A stretch of DNA of 64,000 nucleotides from Nitrospinota bacterium. Lineage in GTDB: Bacteria; Nitrospinota_A; UBA7883; JACRLM01. The notes beneath the pieces were generated by a model. It was not told the DNA's origin and did no database searches. It saw nothing but the letters and a program-made list of their open reading frames with translations. Both the position numbers and the translations under genes were made by a program. Shown here in pieces: positions 7,630-15,274 of the stretch. Positions within the stretch are counted from its first letter, which is position 1; every line of letters begins with the position of its first letter. Location: positions 931,015 to 995,014 of the forward strand of contig JACQXA010000004.1 in NCBI GenBank assembly GCA_016208975.1. Reading direction: 5' to 3'.

Positions 7630-7884
7630 ATGAGTGAAGCGGCCATAAGGTTACATGTGGAACGGCTGGAGGAAGGCGGCTTTTTGGCCACAAGCCCGGA
7701 CGTGCCCGGTTTGGTGGCCGAGGGACGCACAATCACGGAAACCGTCGAAATAGCTCAAGGGCTGGCGCGGAAGATACTGGAATCCTGCCTGGATCATGGA
7801 GATGAAATACCGGCGGCCCTGATGAAAATGGTGGACGAGGGGGTTTCGCCGACGGATTTTACTATTCCCGTCCCGGTCAGATAA
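7630..7884 (+). CDS. hicB: HicB-like antitoxin
   Basis: 84 residues with the HicB N-terminal fold: LHVERLEEGGFLATSPDVPGL, then a helix with ETVEIAQGLARKILE. HicB neutralises the HicA ribonuclease and usually autoregulates the pair. I see no separate helix-turn-helix or ribbon-helix-helix tail, so this may be the minimal form. Its stop codon abuts the ATG of hicA. The antitoxin-first order is the less common arrangement. Confidence 0.8.
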   Translation: MSEAAIRLHVERLEEGGFLATSPDVPGLVAEGRTITETVEIAQGLARKILESCLDHGDEIPAALMKMVDEGVSPTDFTIPVPVR

Positions 7885-8109
7885 ATGGGGCGTCTGGCCG
7901 GTTTTAAATACCGTGAAGTGGCCAGAAAACTTCGTTTATTCGGCTTTATTTTTGACAGGCCGGGGCCAGGAAGCCATGAAATATGGCGTAACCCCAATAC
8001 TGGCAAAAAAGTTACCCTCCCACATCACGGCAAGGATTTCGCCGAGGGCACTTTAAGGGCAATCCTGCGTGAATCCGGCATTGATGTGGATGAATTCCTC
8101 AAGGCATAA
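7885..8109 (+). CDS. hicA: HicA-like mRNA interferase toxin
   Basis: 74 residues with the double-stranded-RNA-binding-like HicA fold: a KYREVARKLRLFGF helix, then GSHEIW holding the conserved catalytic histidine, then KKVTLPHHGKDFAEGTLRAIL. HicA cleaves mRNA when released from HicB. It is translated immediately after hicB with no gap. All key residues appear intact, so the pair is probably active. Confidence 0.85.
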   Translation: MGRLAGFKYREVARKLRLFGFIFDRPGPGSHEIWRNPNTGKKVTLPHHGKDFAEGTLRAILRESGIDVDEFLKA

Positions 8110-8227
8110 CATTTCAACCAAGATACGGCTCCGCAGGCCGAGGGTATTAATAAACCGTTGATAGCCCGTAGGAATTGTGCGAATATCAACAAGTTAATTG
8201 AATCTTAATGACAACCGGGGCGCGTGG

Positions 8228-10165
8228 ATGGGCCCAAAGGTCGATTACAATATATTAAAAACGATTTCAAGTCCTAAGGACTTGAAATCACTAAGCATAA
8301 ACGAGCTTAACCAGCTCGCCGCCGAGATACGCCAGAGAATCATCGAAGTGGTCTCCCGGAACGGGGGGCACTTGGCGTCCAGCCTGGGTGTGGTGGAGCT
8401 TACCCTGGCCTTGCACTATGTGTTCGATGCCCCGGACGACAAAATTGTCTGGGACGTGGGGCATCAATGTTACGCCCATAAGATAATCACCGGCAGGAAC
8501 GACCGGTTCGACACGCTCCGCCAGAGCGGCGGGGTGTCCGGTTTCCCCAGCATAAGCGAAAGCCCTTACGATTGCTTTAGCACCGGCCATGCGGGCACCT
8601 CCATTTCCGCCGCGCTGGGTTTCGCCCAGGCCCGGGACCTTGCGGGGGATAGCAATCGCGTGCTGGCGGTTATCGGGGATGGCTCCATGACCGCCGGGCT
8701 GGCCTTTGAGGGTTTGAACCACGCGGGCTCCATGCACACCAACCTTACGGTAGTGCTGAACGACAACAAAATGTCCATCTCCCGCAACGTGGGGGCGTTG
8801 TCTCAACATCTAAACCGCATCATCACCGGTAAATGGTATGTCCGGCTGAAAGAGGATATCGGCCAGACGCTCCAGCATTTGGCGGGGGACCAGGTGGCGC
8901 AGTTCACCCGGAGGTTCGAGGAAGCCATAAAAGGCATCATCGTGCCGGGGAAGCTTTTCGAGGATTTGGGTTATAAATACATCGGCCCCATCGAAGGGCA
9001 CGAGATATCGTACCTGATAGAAACTTTCCAGGCCGCCAAGGAAATTAAGGGGCCCAAACTCATCCATGTGGTCACCACCAAGGGTAAAGGCTACGGCCCG
9101 GCGGAAGAGAAGGCCCAGTCTTTCCACGGGGTATCCTCTTTCCATCCGGCCACGGGAGACCTGCCTCAGGCCAAACGCACATATACAGACGTATTCGCCG
9201 ACACGCTTATAGAACTGGCCGCCGAGGACGAGAAGATAGTGGCCATAACCGCCGCCATGCCCGAGGGCACCGGCCTGGCCCGGTTCGCAAGGGTGTATCC
9301 GGAGCGGTTTTACGACGTGGGCATCGCCGAACAGCACGCCACCACATTCGCCGCGGGCCTTGCCGCCGGGGGCATGAAACCGGTGGTGGCCATATATTCC
9401 ACATTCCTGCAAAGGGTGTTCGACCAGATAGTGCACGACGTTTGCCTGATGAACCTCAACGTTACCTTCGCTGTGGATCGCGCGGGGCTGGTGGGGGAAG
9501 ACGGCGCCACCCATCAGGGGGTGTTCGACATGACATACCTGCGGTGCATCCCCAACATGGTATTGATGGCGCCTAAAGACGAGCAGGAACTGAGGCGGAT
9601 GCTAAAAACCGCCATCGAATACCAGGGTCCGGCGGCGGTAAGGTATCCGCGCGGCGCGGCCGTGGGCGTGCCAATCACAAAAGATATAGAGCCGCTACCC
9701 ATGGGCAAGGCGGAGGTTGTGGCCGACGGGTCGGACATCTGCATAGTGGCGGTGGGGCATCCGGTTTACGCGGCCATGGAAGCGGCGGAACGGCTGAGGA
9801 AAGACGGATACTCGGTGGCGCTGGTGAACGCCCGGTTCGTAAAACCACTGGACGAGGAGACGCTGGAGACCATGGGGCGCAAATGCGGCCTTATCCTCAC
9901 GGTGGAGGAAAACGCGCTGGCGGGCGGGTTCGGCTCGGCGGTGCTGGAGCTTATCGAGTCCCGCAGGTTACCCCATGTGGCCGTGCGCCGCATAGGCATA
10001 CCGGACGCGTTCATCGACCACGCCGACCAGAAGAAACAAAGAACCTTCGCCGGGCTGGACGCCGACGGTATCGAGCGGGCCGCGAGGGAATTCATCAAGG
10101 AAGCCAAATCCACCGGAGCCGGCCATGTCGCAGACCAGGAAACGGTTGGATATCATTCTCGCTGA
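8228..10165 (+). CDS. dxs: 1-deoxy-D-xylulose-5-phosphate synthase
   Basis: 645 residues from ATG 8228, which has GGGG 7-8 nt upstream; a TTG at 8198 is in frame but less likely. Thiamine-diphosphate motifs are clear (WDVGHQCYAHKIITGR, VIGDGSMTAG, LNDNKMSIS), as is the transketolase pyrimidine half (VGIAEQHATTFAAGLA). It condenses pyruvate and glyceraldehyde 3-phosphate, the first step of the MEP isoprenoid pathway. Its 3' end overlaps tlyA by 41 nt, indicating a shared transcript. Confidence 0.95.
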   Translation: MGPKVDYNILKTISSPKDLKSLSINELNQLAAEIRQRIIEVVSRNGGHLASSLGVVELTLALHYVFDAPDDKIVWDVGHQCYAHKIITGRNDRFDTLRQSGGVSGFPSISESPYDCFSTGHAGTSISAALGFAQARDLAGDSNRVLAVIGDGSMTAGLAFEGLNHAGSMHTNLTVVLNDNKMSISRNVGALSQHLNRIITGKWYVRLKEDIGQTLQHLAGDQVAQFTRRFEEAIKGIIVPGKLFEDLGYKYIGPIEGHEISYLIETFQAAKEIKGPKLIHVVTTKGKGYGPAEEKAQSFHGVSSFHPATGDLPQAKRTYTDVFADTLIELAAEDEKIVAITAAMPEGTGLARFARVYPERFYDVGIAEQHATTFAAGLAAGGMKPVVAIYSTFLQRVFDQIVHDVCLMNLNVTFAVDRAGLVGEDGATHQGVFDMTYLRCIPNMVLMAPKDEQELRRMLKTAIEYQGPAAVRYPRGAAVGVPITKDIEPLPMGKAEVVADGSDICIVAVGHPVYAAMEAAERLRKDGYSVALVNARFVKPLDEETLETMGRKCGLILTVEENALAGGFGSAVLELIESRRLPHVAVRRIGIPDAFIDHADQKKQRTFAGLDADGIERAAREFIKEAKSTGAGHVADQETVGYHSR

Positions 10166-10862
10166 GCGGGGCCTGGCCGAAAGCCGCCAGCGCGCCCAGG
10201 CGCTCATCCTGGCGGGGCTGGTTTCGGTAAACGGCGCCCCGGCGCAAAAAGCCGGAGAACGGTATGCGGACGATGCGGAAATCGCCGTAAAAGGCAAAGA
10301 CCATCCTTATGTCTCCCGGGGCGGCGTGAAGCTGGCCCACGCCATGGACATTTTCCACATCAACCCCGGGGGGTATGTGTGTGTGGACGTGGGCGCCTCC
10401 ACCGGCGGTTTTACAGACTGCCTGCTTCAGCGCGGCGCGGTAAAGGTGTACGCCATAGACGTGGGGGAGAACCAGCTGGATTACAGGCTTCGCTCCGACC
10501 CAAGAGTTATCAGCATGGAGAAGGTGAATGCGCGCAACATGGATATGACACCCATTGTTGAACCTTTGGACATGCTGGTGGCGGATGTCTCTTTCATATC
10601 GTTAAAACTTGTCATACCGCCATTCCTGGCTTTGCTCCGGCCCGGCGCCCATCTTATCCTGCTGGTGAAACCCCAGTTCGAGGCCGGGCGGGACAAGGTG
10701 AACAAGGGAATAGTCCGGGATGAGAGTGTCCATGAGGAAGTGTTGAAAGAAATTACCGGTTTTTTTGAAAACCTGGGTTTGAAAACCACTGGAACGGCGG
10801 AATCCCCCATCCTGGGCAGAAAGGGGAACAAGGAATTTTTGTTAGGATTATCAAAAAGTTGA
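10125..10862 (+). CDS. tlyA: TlyA-family 2'-O-methyltransferase (hemolysin A family)
   Basis: 245 residues. An S4 RNA-binding domain (RLDIILAERGLAESRQRAQ, about residues 6-65) is followed by an FtsJ-like Rossmann methyltransferase domain with VGASTGGFTDCLLQRGA, DVSFISLKL and KPQFEAGRD. Family members methylate 16S and 23S rRNA riboses; the haemolysin name is historical. The overlap with dxs is the usual bacterial arrangement. Confidence 0.88.
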   Translation: MSQTRKRLDIILAERGLAESRQRAQALILAGLVSVNGAPAQKAGERYADDAEIAVKGKDHPYVSRGGVKLAHAMDIFHINPGGYVCVDVGASTGGFTDCLLQRGAVKVYAIDVGENQLDYRLRSDPRVISMEKVNARNMDMTPIVEPLDMLVADVSFISLKLVIPPFLALLRPGAHLILLVKPQFEAGRDKVNKGIVRDESVHEEVLKEITGFFENLGLKTTGTAESPILGRKGNKEFLLGLSKS

Positions 10863-10920
10863 CCGGCTGAACAAATCCTCATCGTTGCGCCCAGGTGGCG
10901 CATGGTGTAAACTTTTCCCC

Positions 10921-11265
10921 ATGGTGGACTGTATATTTTGCAAGGTGGCGGCGGGGCTCATACCTTCGCAAAAAGTGGCGGAGACAGAGGAACTGTTTGC
11001 CTTCGAGGACATCAACCCCCAAGCCCCCACCCATGTGCTCATAGTACCCAAAAAACACATGTCTTCCAGCCTGGACATTACCGCTCATGAGGCGGAGCTT
11101 ATGGGCAAGATAATAATGATGGCCAACGACATAGCCATAGACCGTGGATTGGAGAAAAGCGGGTTCCGCATCTTGACCAACACCGGCAGTCACGCGGGGC
11201 AGTCGGTATTCCATCTCCATTTCCACCTGCTGGGCGGAAGGCGGATGGAATGGCCCCCGGGTTAA
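10921..11265 (+). CDS. HIT-family (HINT-like) nucleotide hydrolase
   Basis: 114 residues. CIFCKVAAGLIPSQKV and the histidine triad HLHFHLLGGRRMEWPPG mark the HINT branch, which hydrolyses purine nucleoside phosphoramidates. ATG 10921 was chosen because it starts directly before the conserved CIFCKI-type block; an upstream in-frame start at 10885 adds unconserved residues. Confidence 0.9.
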   Translation: MVDCIFCKVAAGLIPSQKVAETEELFAFEDINPQAPTHVLIVPKKHMSSSLDITAHEAELMGKIIMMANDIAIDRGLEKSGFRILTNTGSHAGQSVFHLHFHLLGGRRMEWPPG

Positions 11266-11290
11266 ACCCTCCTTTGCCGCCACACAGCCA

Positions 11291-12670
11291 TTGAGCGATC
11301 CTTTCAGACGCGCCGCCTTCGAAATCCTCAGGAAATCGGAGAGCTCTAAAACGCCGCTGGATATTCTCCTGACAGAGTGGCGCGCGAAAAAGAAACACGA
11401 AGAGCGGGACAGGGCTTTTGTTTTCGAGCTTACCCTTGGCGTCACCCGGTGGAAAATGTCGCTGGACTATATCATCGGCAAGTTTTCGGACAGGCCGGTG
11501 GAAAAGCTGGGAACCGCCCCGTTGATTTTGCTGAGAATGGGGGTTTACCAACTGGCCTCCATGGACAAGGTTCCACCTTACGCCGCGGTGAACGAAATGG
11601 TGAACCTGGCCAAATCCAATCCCGACACGCGCAAAGCGGCGGGTTATGTGAACGCCATCCTGCGAAACCTGATCCGGCGCGTAAAACTTGGGTCCCCAAG
11701 GCCCTCAATAGCTGAAATAGTAAAATCGCTGTCTGGCGGGAAAACCACCCCCGCCGGGCTTCTGGCCGAGGCTTATTCATTTCCGGCGTGGCTGTGCAAC
11801 CGGTGGGTTGACCGGTTCGGAAAGCAGATGGCCGAATCGGTAATAGCCGCCAGCAACGAGCAGGCTCCGGTGTTTTTCAGGATGAACCCGTTGAAGGCGC
11901 CCGAGGCGGATAACGAAAAACTCATGGGCCGGTGGGGTATTTCCGCGGAAAAGTTCCCCTTAGCCCCCTGGGGGTACCGGTTGACCTCCGGCAAAATCAC
12001 CCCCGGCCTGGGATTGTTCGATGAGGGGTACGCGCAACCGCAAGACGGCTCTTCCATGATAGCCGCCAGCCTACTGGAGATTAAACCGGGACAGGTAGTG
12101 GCGGACATCTGTTGCGGCAAGGGGATAAAGAGCGGATTTTTCGCCGCCCGCATGGAAAACCGCGGCCTGATTTTCTCTATGGATTCCTCGACCCGCAAAT
12201 TCTCCGCCTTCGCCGAAAACATGGCCCGCCAGGGGATTACTATCTGCCATCCCGTAGTGGCGGACGCGGCGGAGCATTGGCCCCTTAAAAAACCCGCGCA
12301 GGCCGTATTTATAGACGCCCCCTGTTCGGCCACCGGCGTGTTCCGCCGCCACCCCGAAGGGAAATGGAACAAGACCCCTGCCACGGTGGAAAGAATGGCG
12401 GAGCTCCAAGGAAGAATGTTGGACAGCGCGGTTAAGTCATTGGCCCCGGGAGGTGCGCTGGTGTACGCCGTTTGCTCGATAGAGCCCGAAGAGGGGGTGG
12501 ACCAGGTTGAACGTCTTATAGCCTCAAATCCGGCCATCACCAGGGATGATATAAAATCCGGCAGACCGGAGCTGGAGCCGTTTATCACCGACCAGGGGGA
12601 CCTTTTTATCCTGCCGGGGCAGGGGGGGATGGACGGGTTTTTCGCCACGCGCCTGGTGAAGGCCCTTTAA
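11291..12670 (+). CDS. rsmB: 16S rRNA m5C967 methyltransferase
   Basis: 459 residues from a TTG start, the only start that keeps the whole N-terminal NusB-like RNA-binding domain (about 1-140). The C-terminal methyltransferase domain has the SAM site VADICCGKG, motif IV with DAPCSATGVFRRHPEGKW and motif VI AVCSIEPEEG, whose cysteine is the catalytic nucleophile. The SAM site has ICCGKG where most members have ACAAPGGK, a modest departure. It methylates C967 of 16S rRNA. It forms a run with HIT and rsmI. Confidence 0.88.
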   Translation: MSDPFRRAAFEILRKSESSKTPLDILLTEWRAKKKHEERDRAFVFELTLGVTRWKMSLDYIIGKFSDRPVEKLGTAPLILLRMGVYQLASMDKVPPYAAVNEMVNLAKSNPDTRKAAGYVNAILRNLIRRVKLGSPRPSIAEIVKSLSGGKTTPAGLLAEAYSFPAWLCNRWVDRFGKQMAESVIAASNEQAPVFFRMNPLKAPEADNEKLMGRWGISAEKFPLAPWGYRLTSGKITPGLGLFDEGYAQPQDGSSMIAASLLEIKPGQVVADICCGKGIKSGFFAARMENRGLIFSMDSSTRKFSAFAENMARQGITICHPVVADAAEHWPLKKPAQAVFIDAPCSATGVFRRHPEGKWNKTPATVERMAELQGRMLDSAVKSLAPGGALVYAVCSIEPEEGVDQVERLIASNPAITRDDIKSGRPELEPFITDQGDLFILPGQGGMDGFFATRLVKAL

Positions 12671-12683
12671 AACATCCAGCGGC

Positions 12684-13409
12684 ATGGAAGGTCATCCGGA
12701 AAAAGGCGTCCTGTACATGGTGGCCACCCCTATCGGCAACCTGGAAGATTTTTCGATCCGCGCCGCCGATACGCTAAAATCCGCCGACATCGTGGCCTGC
12801 GAAGACACACGCCACGCCAGCATATTGTTGAACCGGCACGGCATCTACGCGAAAAAACTGGTCTCCTACCATTCGCATAACATCGAGCGGCGGTCTGCGG
12901 AACTATTACGGGCTCTACTGGATGGACAGAACGTGGCGCTTATTTCTGACGCTGGCTCTCCCGGTGTCAGCGACCCTGGCGCGGCCCTAACCCGGATGGC
13001 GGCCATGGAAGGGATAATAGTGCGGCCCATACCCGGCCCATCGGCGTTCCTTTCGGCGCTCATCGCTTCCGGGTTCCCCACGGCGCGCTTCGTTTACGAA
13101 GGGTTCCTGCCCCGCAAGAAAGGAAGAAAAACCAGGCTCCTCTCCTGGCAAGGCGAGCAGAGGACCGTTGTGTTCTACGAGTCTCCCCACAGGCTCATAA
13201 AAACCCTGGTGGAAATAGCGGAACTGCTGGGGGACAGGCTTGTGTGCGTCACCAGGGAGCTTACGAAAATCCACGAAGAGGTGGTCCGGGGAACAGCGGC
13301 GGAGCTGGCGGCGGAGTTCTCCGCCCGGGGCCAGGTGAAAGGGGAGATAACCGTGGTGGTGGCCCCTCAAAACTTCACCTGGGGCGCCGTGGAGAAGGAA
13401 GAGGATTAA
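12684..13409 (+). CDS. rsmI: 16S rRNA 2'-O-ribose C1402 methyltransferase
   Basis: 241 residues; E. coli RsmI is about 286, so the C-terminal extension is missing while the tetrapyrrole-methylase-like core is complete. Motifs: LYMVATPIGNLEDFSIRA at the start, CEDTRHAS, LISDAGSPGVSDPG and PIPGPSAFLSAL. It methylates the 2'-OH of C1402 in the ribosomal P site. It converges with and overlaps the next minus-strand gene by 4 nt. Confidence 0.92.
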   Translation: MEGHPEKGVLYMVATPIGNLEDFSIRAADTLKSADIVACEDTRHASILLNRHGIYAKKLVSYHSHNIERRSAELLRALLDGQNVALISDAGSPGVSDPGAALTRMAAMEGIIVRPIPGPSAFLSALIASGFPTARFVYEGFLPRKKGRKTRLLSWQGEQRTVVFYESPHRLIKTLVEIAELLGDRLVCVTRELTKIHEEVVRGTAAELAAEFSARGQVKGEITVVVAPQNFTWGAVEKEED

Positions 13410-14179
13410 ATATAGGGGCCGCTATCCCTGATAAACGGGCTGTCCATCTCCGGGTCGTACCCCATGTCCATCATTTCCCGGAAATTTATCGCATCCGCTT
13501 TTTTACGCGCCAGCTCCCGCAACACGCTTTCAATCTTTTCGATCCTGTACCTCCTGATTAGATGGATGAGAACCCCCAGGATGGAGCAGGCAAACGCCGT
13601 GTCCACTATATGCCCCATCCCGCGGCTCATGGCGTCAAGCTTCACGTTTTCCACTTCCGGGGATAGGGTTAGAAGCATCTTCCCTTTATGCTCCAATGGA
13701 GTGTAGTTGCCGTACGCATCGGATACAGACACCACCATCCTGTAAGAAGCGGTGGAAACGATAACCATGGTCAGCAGGCCGGCCCCCCTCCTGCCGAATA
13801 TGTAGTACTGGTCGTTGGCGTTGGGCGGGATAGTGTAAAGAACCTGGTTGGTCTGCGCGTCGTAGAAGCGGATATTCAGGTCCTCCTCATCCAGGGGAGA
13901 CACCACGATATCCTTCCCGTTCAACGAGGTGTGATGCTCGTGGTACAGCGTCCACCGGCCCGGAGTGACGGTGACCATCCTCTCGCCCGGGACCATCAGT
14001 TCCTGCATGTCCGTGCGCACTTCCCATACGTTTAAGGCGGCGGATATGAAACCGTAGGGGATGCTGAGAGAGGCAATGATAAAGAGGAAGATGTAATTTC
14101 TGGCCTTGGGGAAAATGTCCCCCCGGCCTTTTATTACATAAATCAGCTCCGCCCTGAGGTTCGGGTCAAAGAACGGCAT
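13406..14179 (-). CDS. Membrane-anchored protein of unknown function
   Basis: 257 residues, not recognised. A membrane segment near residues 28-48 (YIFLFIIASLSIPYGFISAA), a central extracytoplasmic beta-rich domain with many aromatic and Gly/Asn turns (about 50-200), and a second membrane segment near 205-222 (TAFACSILGVLIHLI) before a basic, helical cytoplasmic tail. It overlaps the upstream gene (14166-14573) by 14 nt, so the two are probably co-translated. Confidence 0.6.
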   Translation of the reverse strand: MPFFDPNLRAELIYVIKGRGDIFPKARNYIFLFIIASLSIPYGFISAALNVWEVRTDMQELMVPGERMVTVTPGRWTLYHEHHTSLNGKDIVVSPLDEEDLNIRFYDAQTNQVLYTIPPNANDQYYIFGRRGAGLLTMVIVSTASYRMVVSVSDAYGNYTPLEHKGKMLLTLSPEVENVKLDAMSRGMGHIVDTAFACSILGVLIHLIRRYRIEKIESVLRELARKKADAINFREMMDMGYDPEMDSPFIRDSGPYI

Positions 14180-14573
14180 CCGCGCTTTTTCTCCTCAACC
14201 TTACGGCGGTGACGGTCAATAGGGCCAACAACACTGCCGCGTTGCCGCAAACCCCCGTAACGAGCATATTCTCCGCCGAATTATCCCGGTCCAAAAAACC
14301 GGCCATCAACGGCGGCGCCGTTACCGACACAACCCCAAGGAAAGGGACAAGCATGTTAATGGCGGAAACCCGGTACCGCCCGCTTATTATTATCAAACCA
14401 ACTCCCGAGGCCAAAAAGAGCGGATTGAATGAAAATATAAGCACCACGAGCAGAAACGGGAAAATGGGGACAAGCGCGTATGAAATGGAGGAAAACAGGG
14501 CCGAGAAAATGGCGATACCGGAAAGAACCAGGTATGTTACGCGGTTCTTTTTCTCTTTTTCCACTTCGTTCAC
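14166..14573 (-). CDS. Small polytopic membrane protein
   Basis: 135 residues with a charged N-terminus (MNEVEKEKKN) and about four hydrophobic segments: VLSGIAIFSALFSSISYAL, FPFLLVVLIFSF, MLVPFLGVVSVTAPPL and AAVLLALLTVTAV. No family recognised. Overlaps the downstream membrane gene, with which it forms a two-gene unit. Confidence 0.55.
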   Translation of the reverse strand: MNEVEKEKKNRVTYLVLSGIAIFSALFSSISYALVPIFPFLLVVLIFSFNPLFLASGVGLIIISGRYRVSAINMLVPFLGVVSVTAPPLMAGFLDRDNSAENMLVTGVCGNAAVLLALLTVTAVRLRRKSADAVL

Positions 14574-14644
14574 CCCATTAACCCCGCCAGAATTGTTACG
14601 ACGACCCGCAGGTGGAATTATACAATCTAACCGGGTACAGGAAT

Positions 14645-14671
14645 AAAAAAAGGGGATCCCTTGGGATCCCC
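14645..14671 (-). terminator. Intrinsic terminator for 14703-15155
   Basis: GGGGATCCC-TT-GGGATCCCC forms a perfect 9-bp stem (14652-14671), followed on the minus strand by seven T (complement of 14645-14651). Confidence 0.85.
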
Positions 14672-14702
14672 GGATCCGGCAAGCGGATTACCCCGCCCGG
14701 CG

Positions 14703-15155
14703 TCAGGCCAACGCGTTTTGCTCCTCGTTTTGCCCTTCGTAAACGTGATAGTTCTTCCAGTCCCTTTTAGTTTCAAAAAGGCTCCAGGCCATCAACGCCA
14801 CGGAAATGCCCAACCCTATCCAGCCCACGGCATTGTCCGACACGGGGCCGGTAAAAGGCTCGTAAGCCATTTTTATGGATGGCAGGGTTTGAAGGGGGAT
14901 GGTTATGAACGCCAGGACCTTGTTGGAGAAGGCTATGGGGTGGCTCCTGCCGATTATAAGATACCCAACGCCGATAGATGCGTAAGCCAGGTCAGAGAAA
15001 AGCACCAAAGTTGAAGCGACCACCAGAATGTATGTTTCATCGTAAACCACATCGTAAAACATTCCAGCGTAGAACAAGGCGGAAAAGAAGATCATGAAGA
15101 ACATGCACAGATCGAGAATTATCACCACTGCTTGCCTGTTGGACAACTGATTCAT
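14703..15155 (-). CDS. Small membrane protein of unknown function
   Basis: 150 residues with four likely membrane helices: VVIILDLCMFFMIFFSALF, ILVVASTLVLFSDLAYASI, VLAFITIPLQTL and WIGLGISVALMAWSLF, then a polar tail. Resembles the neighbouring gene at 14166 only in being hydrophobic. It ends just before a strong terminator, so it is separate from the pair at 13406-14573. Confidence 0.55.
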   Translation of the reverse strand: MNQLSNRQAVVIILDLCMFFMIFFSALFYAGMFYDVVYDETYILVVASTLVLFSDLAYASIGVGYLIIGRSHPIAFSNKVLAFITIPLQTLPSIKMAYEPFTGPVSDNAVGWIGLGISVALMAWSLFETKRDWKNYHVYEGQNEEQNALA

Positions 15156-15274
15156 GACTACCCCAAAAAAAATTTTACGGCTTTGAAATTTTAGATGCGG
15201 CTGGCGGGCAAAGGTTTCCGGGAATCGGCGAACTTCATGTATAATGAGGGGTTATTAGCTCCGATTACGCGCAA

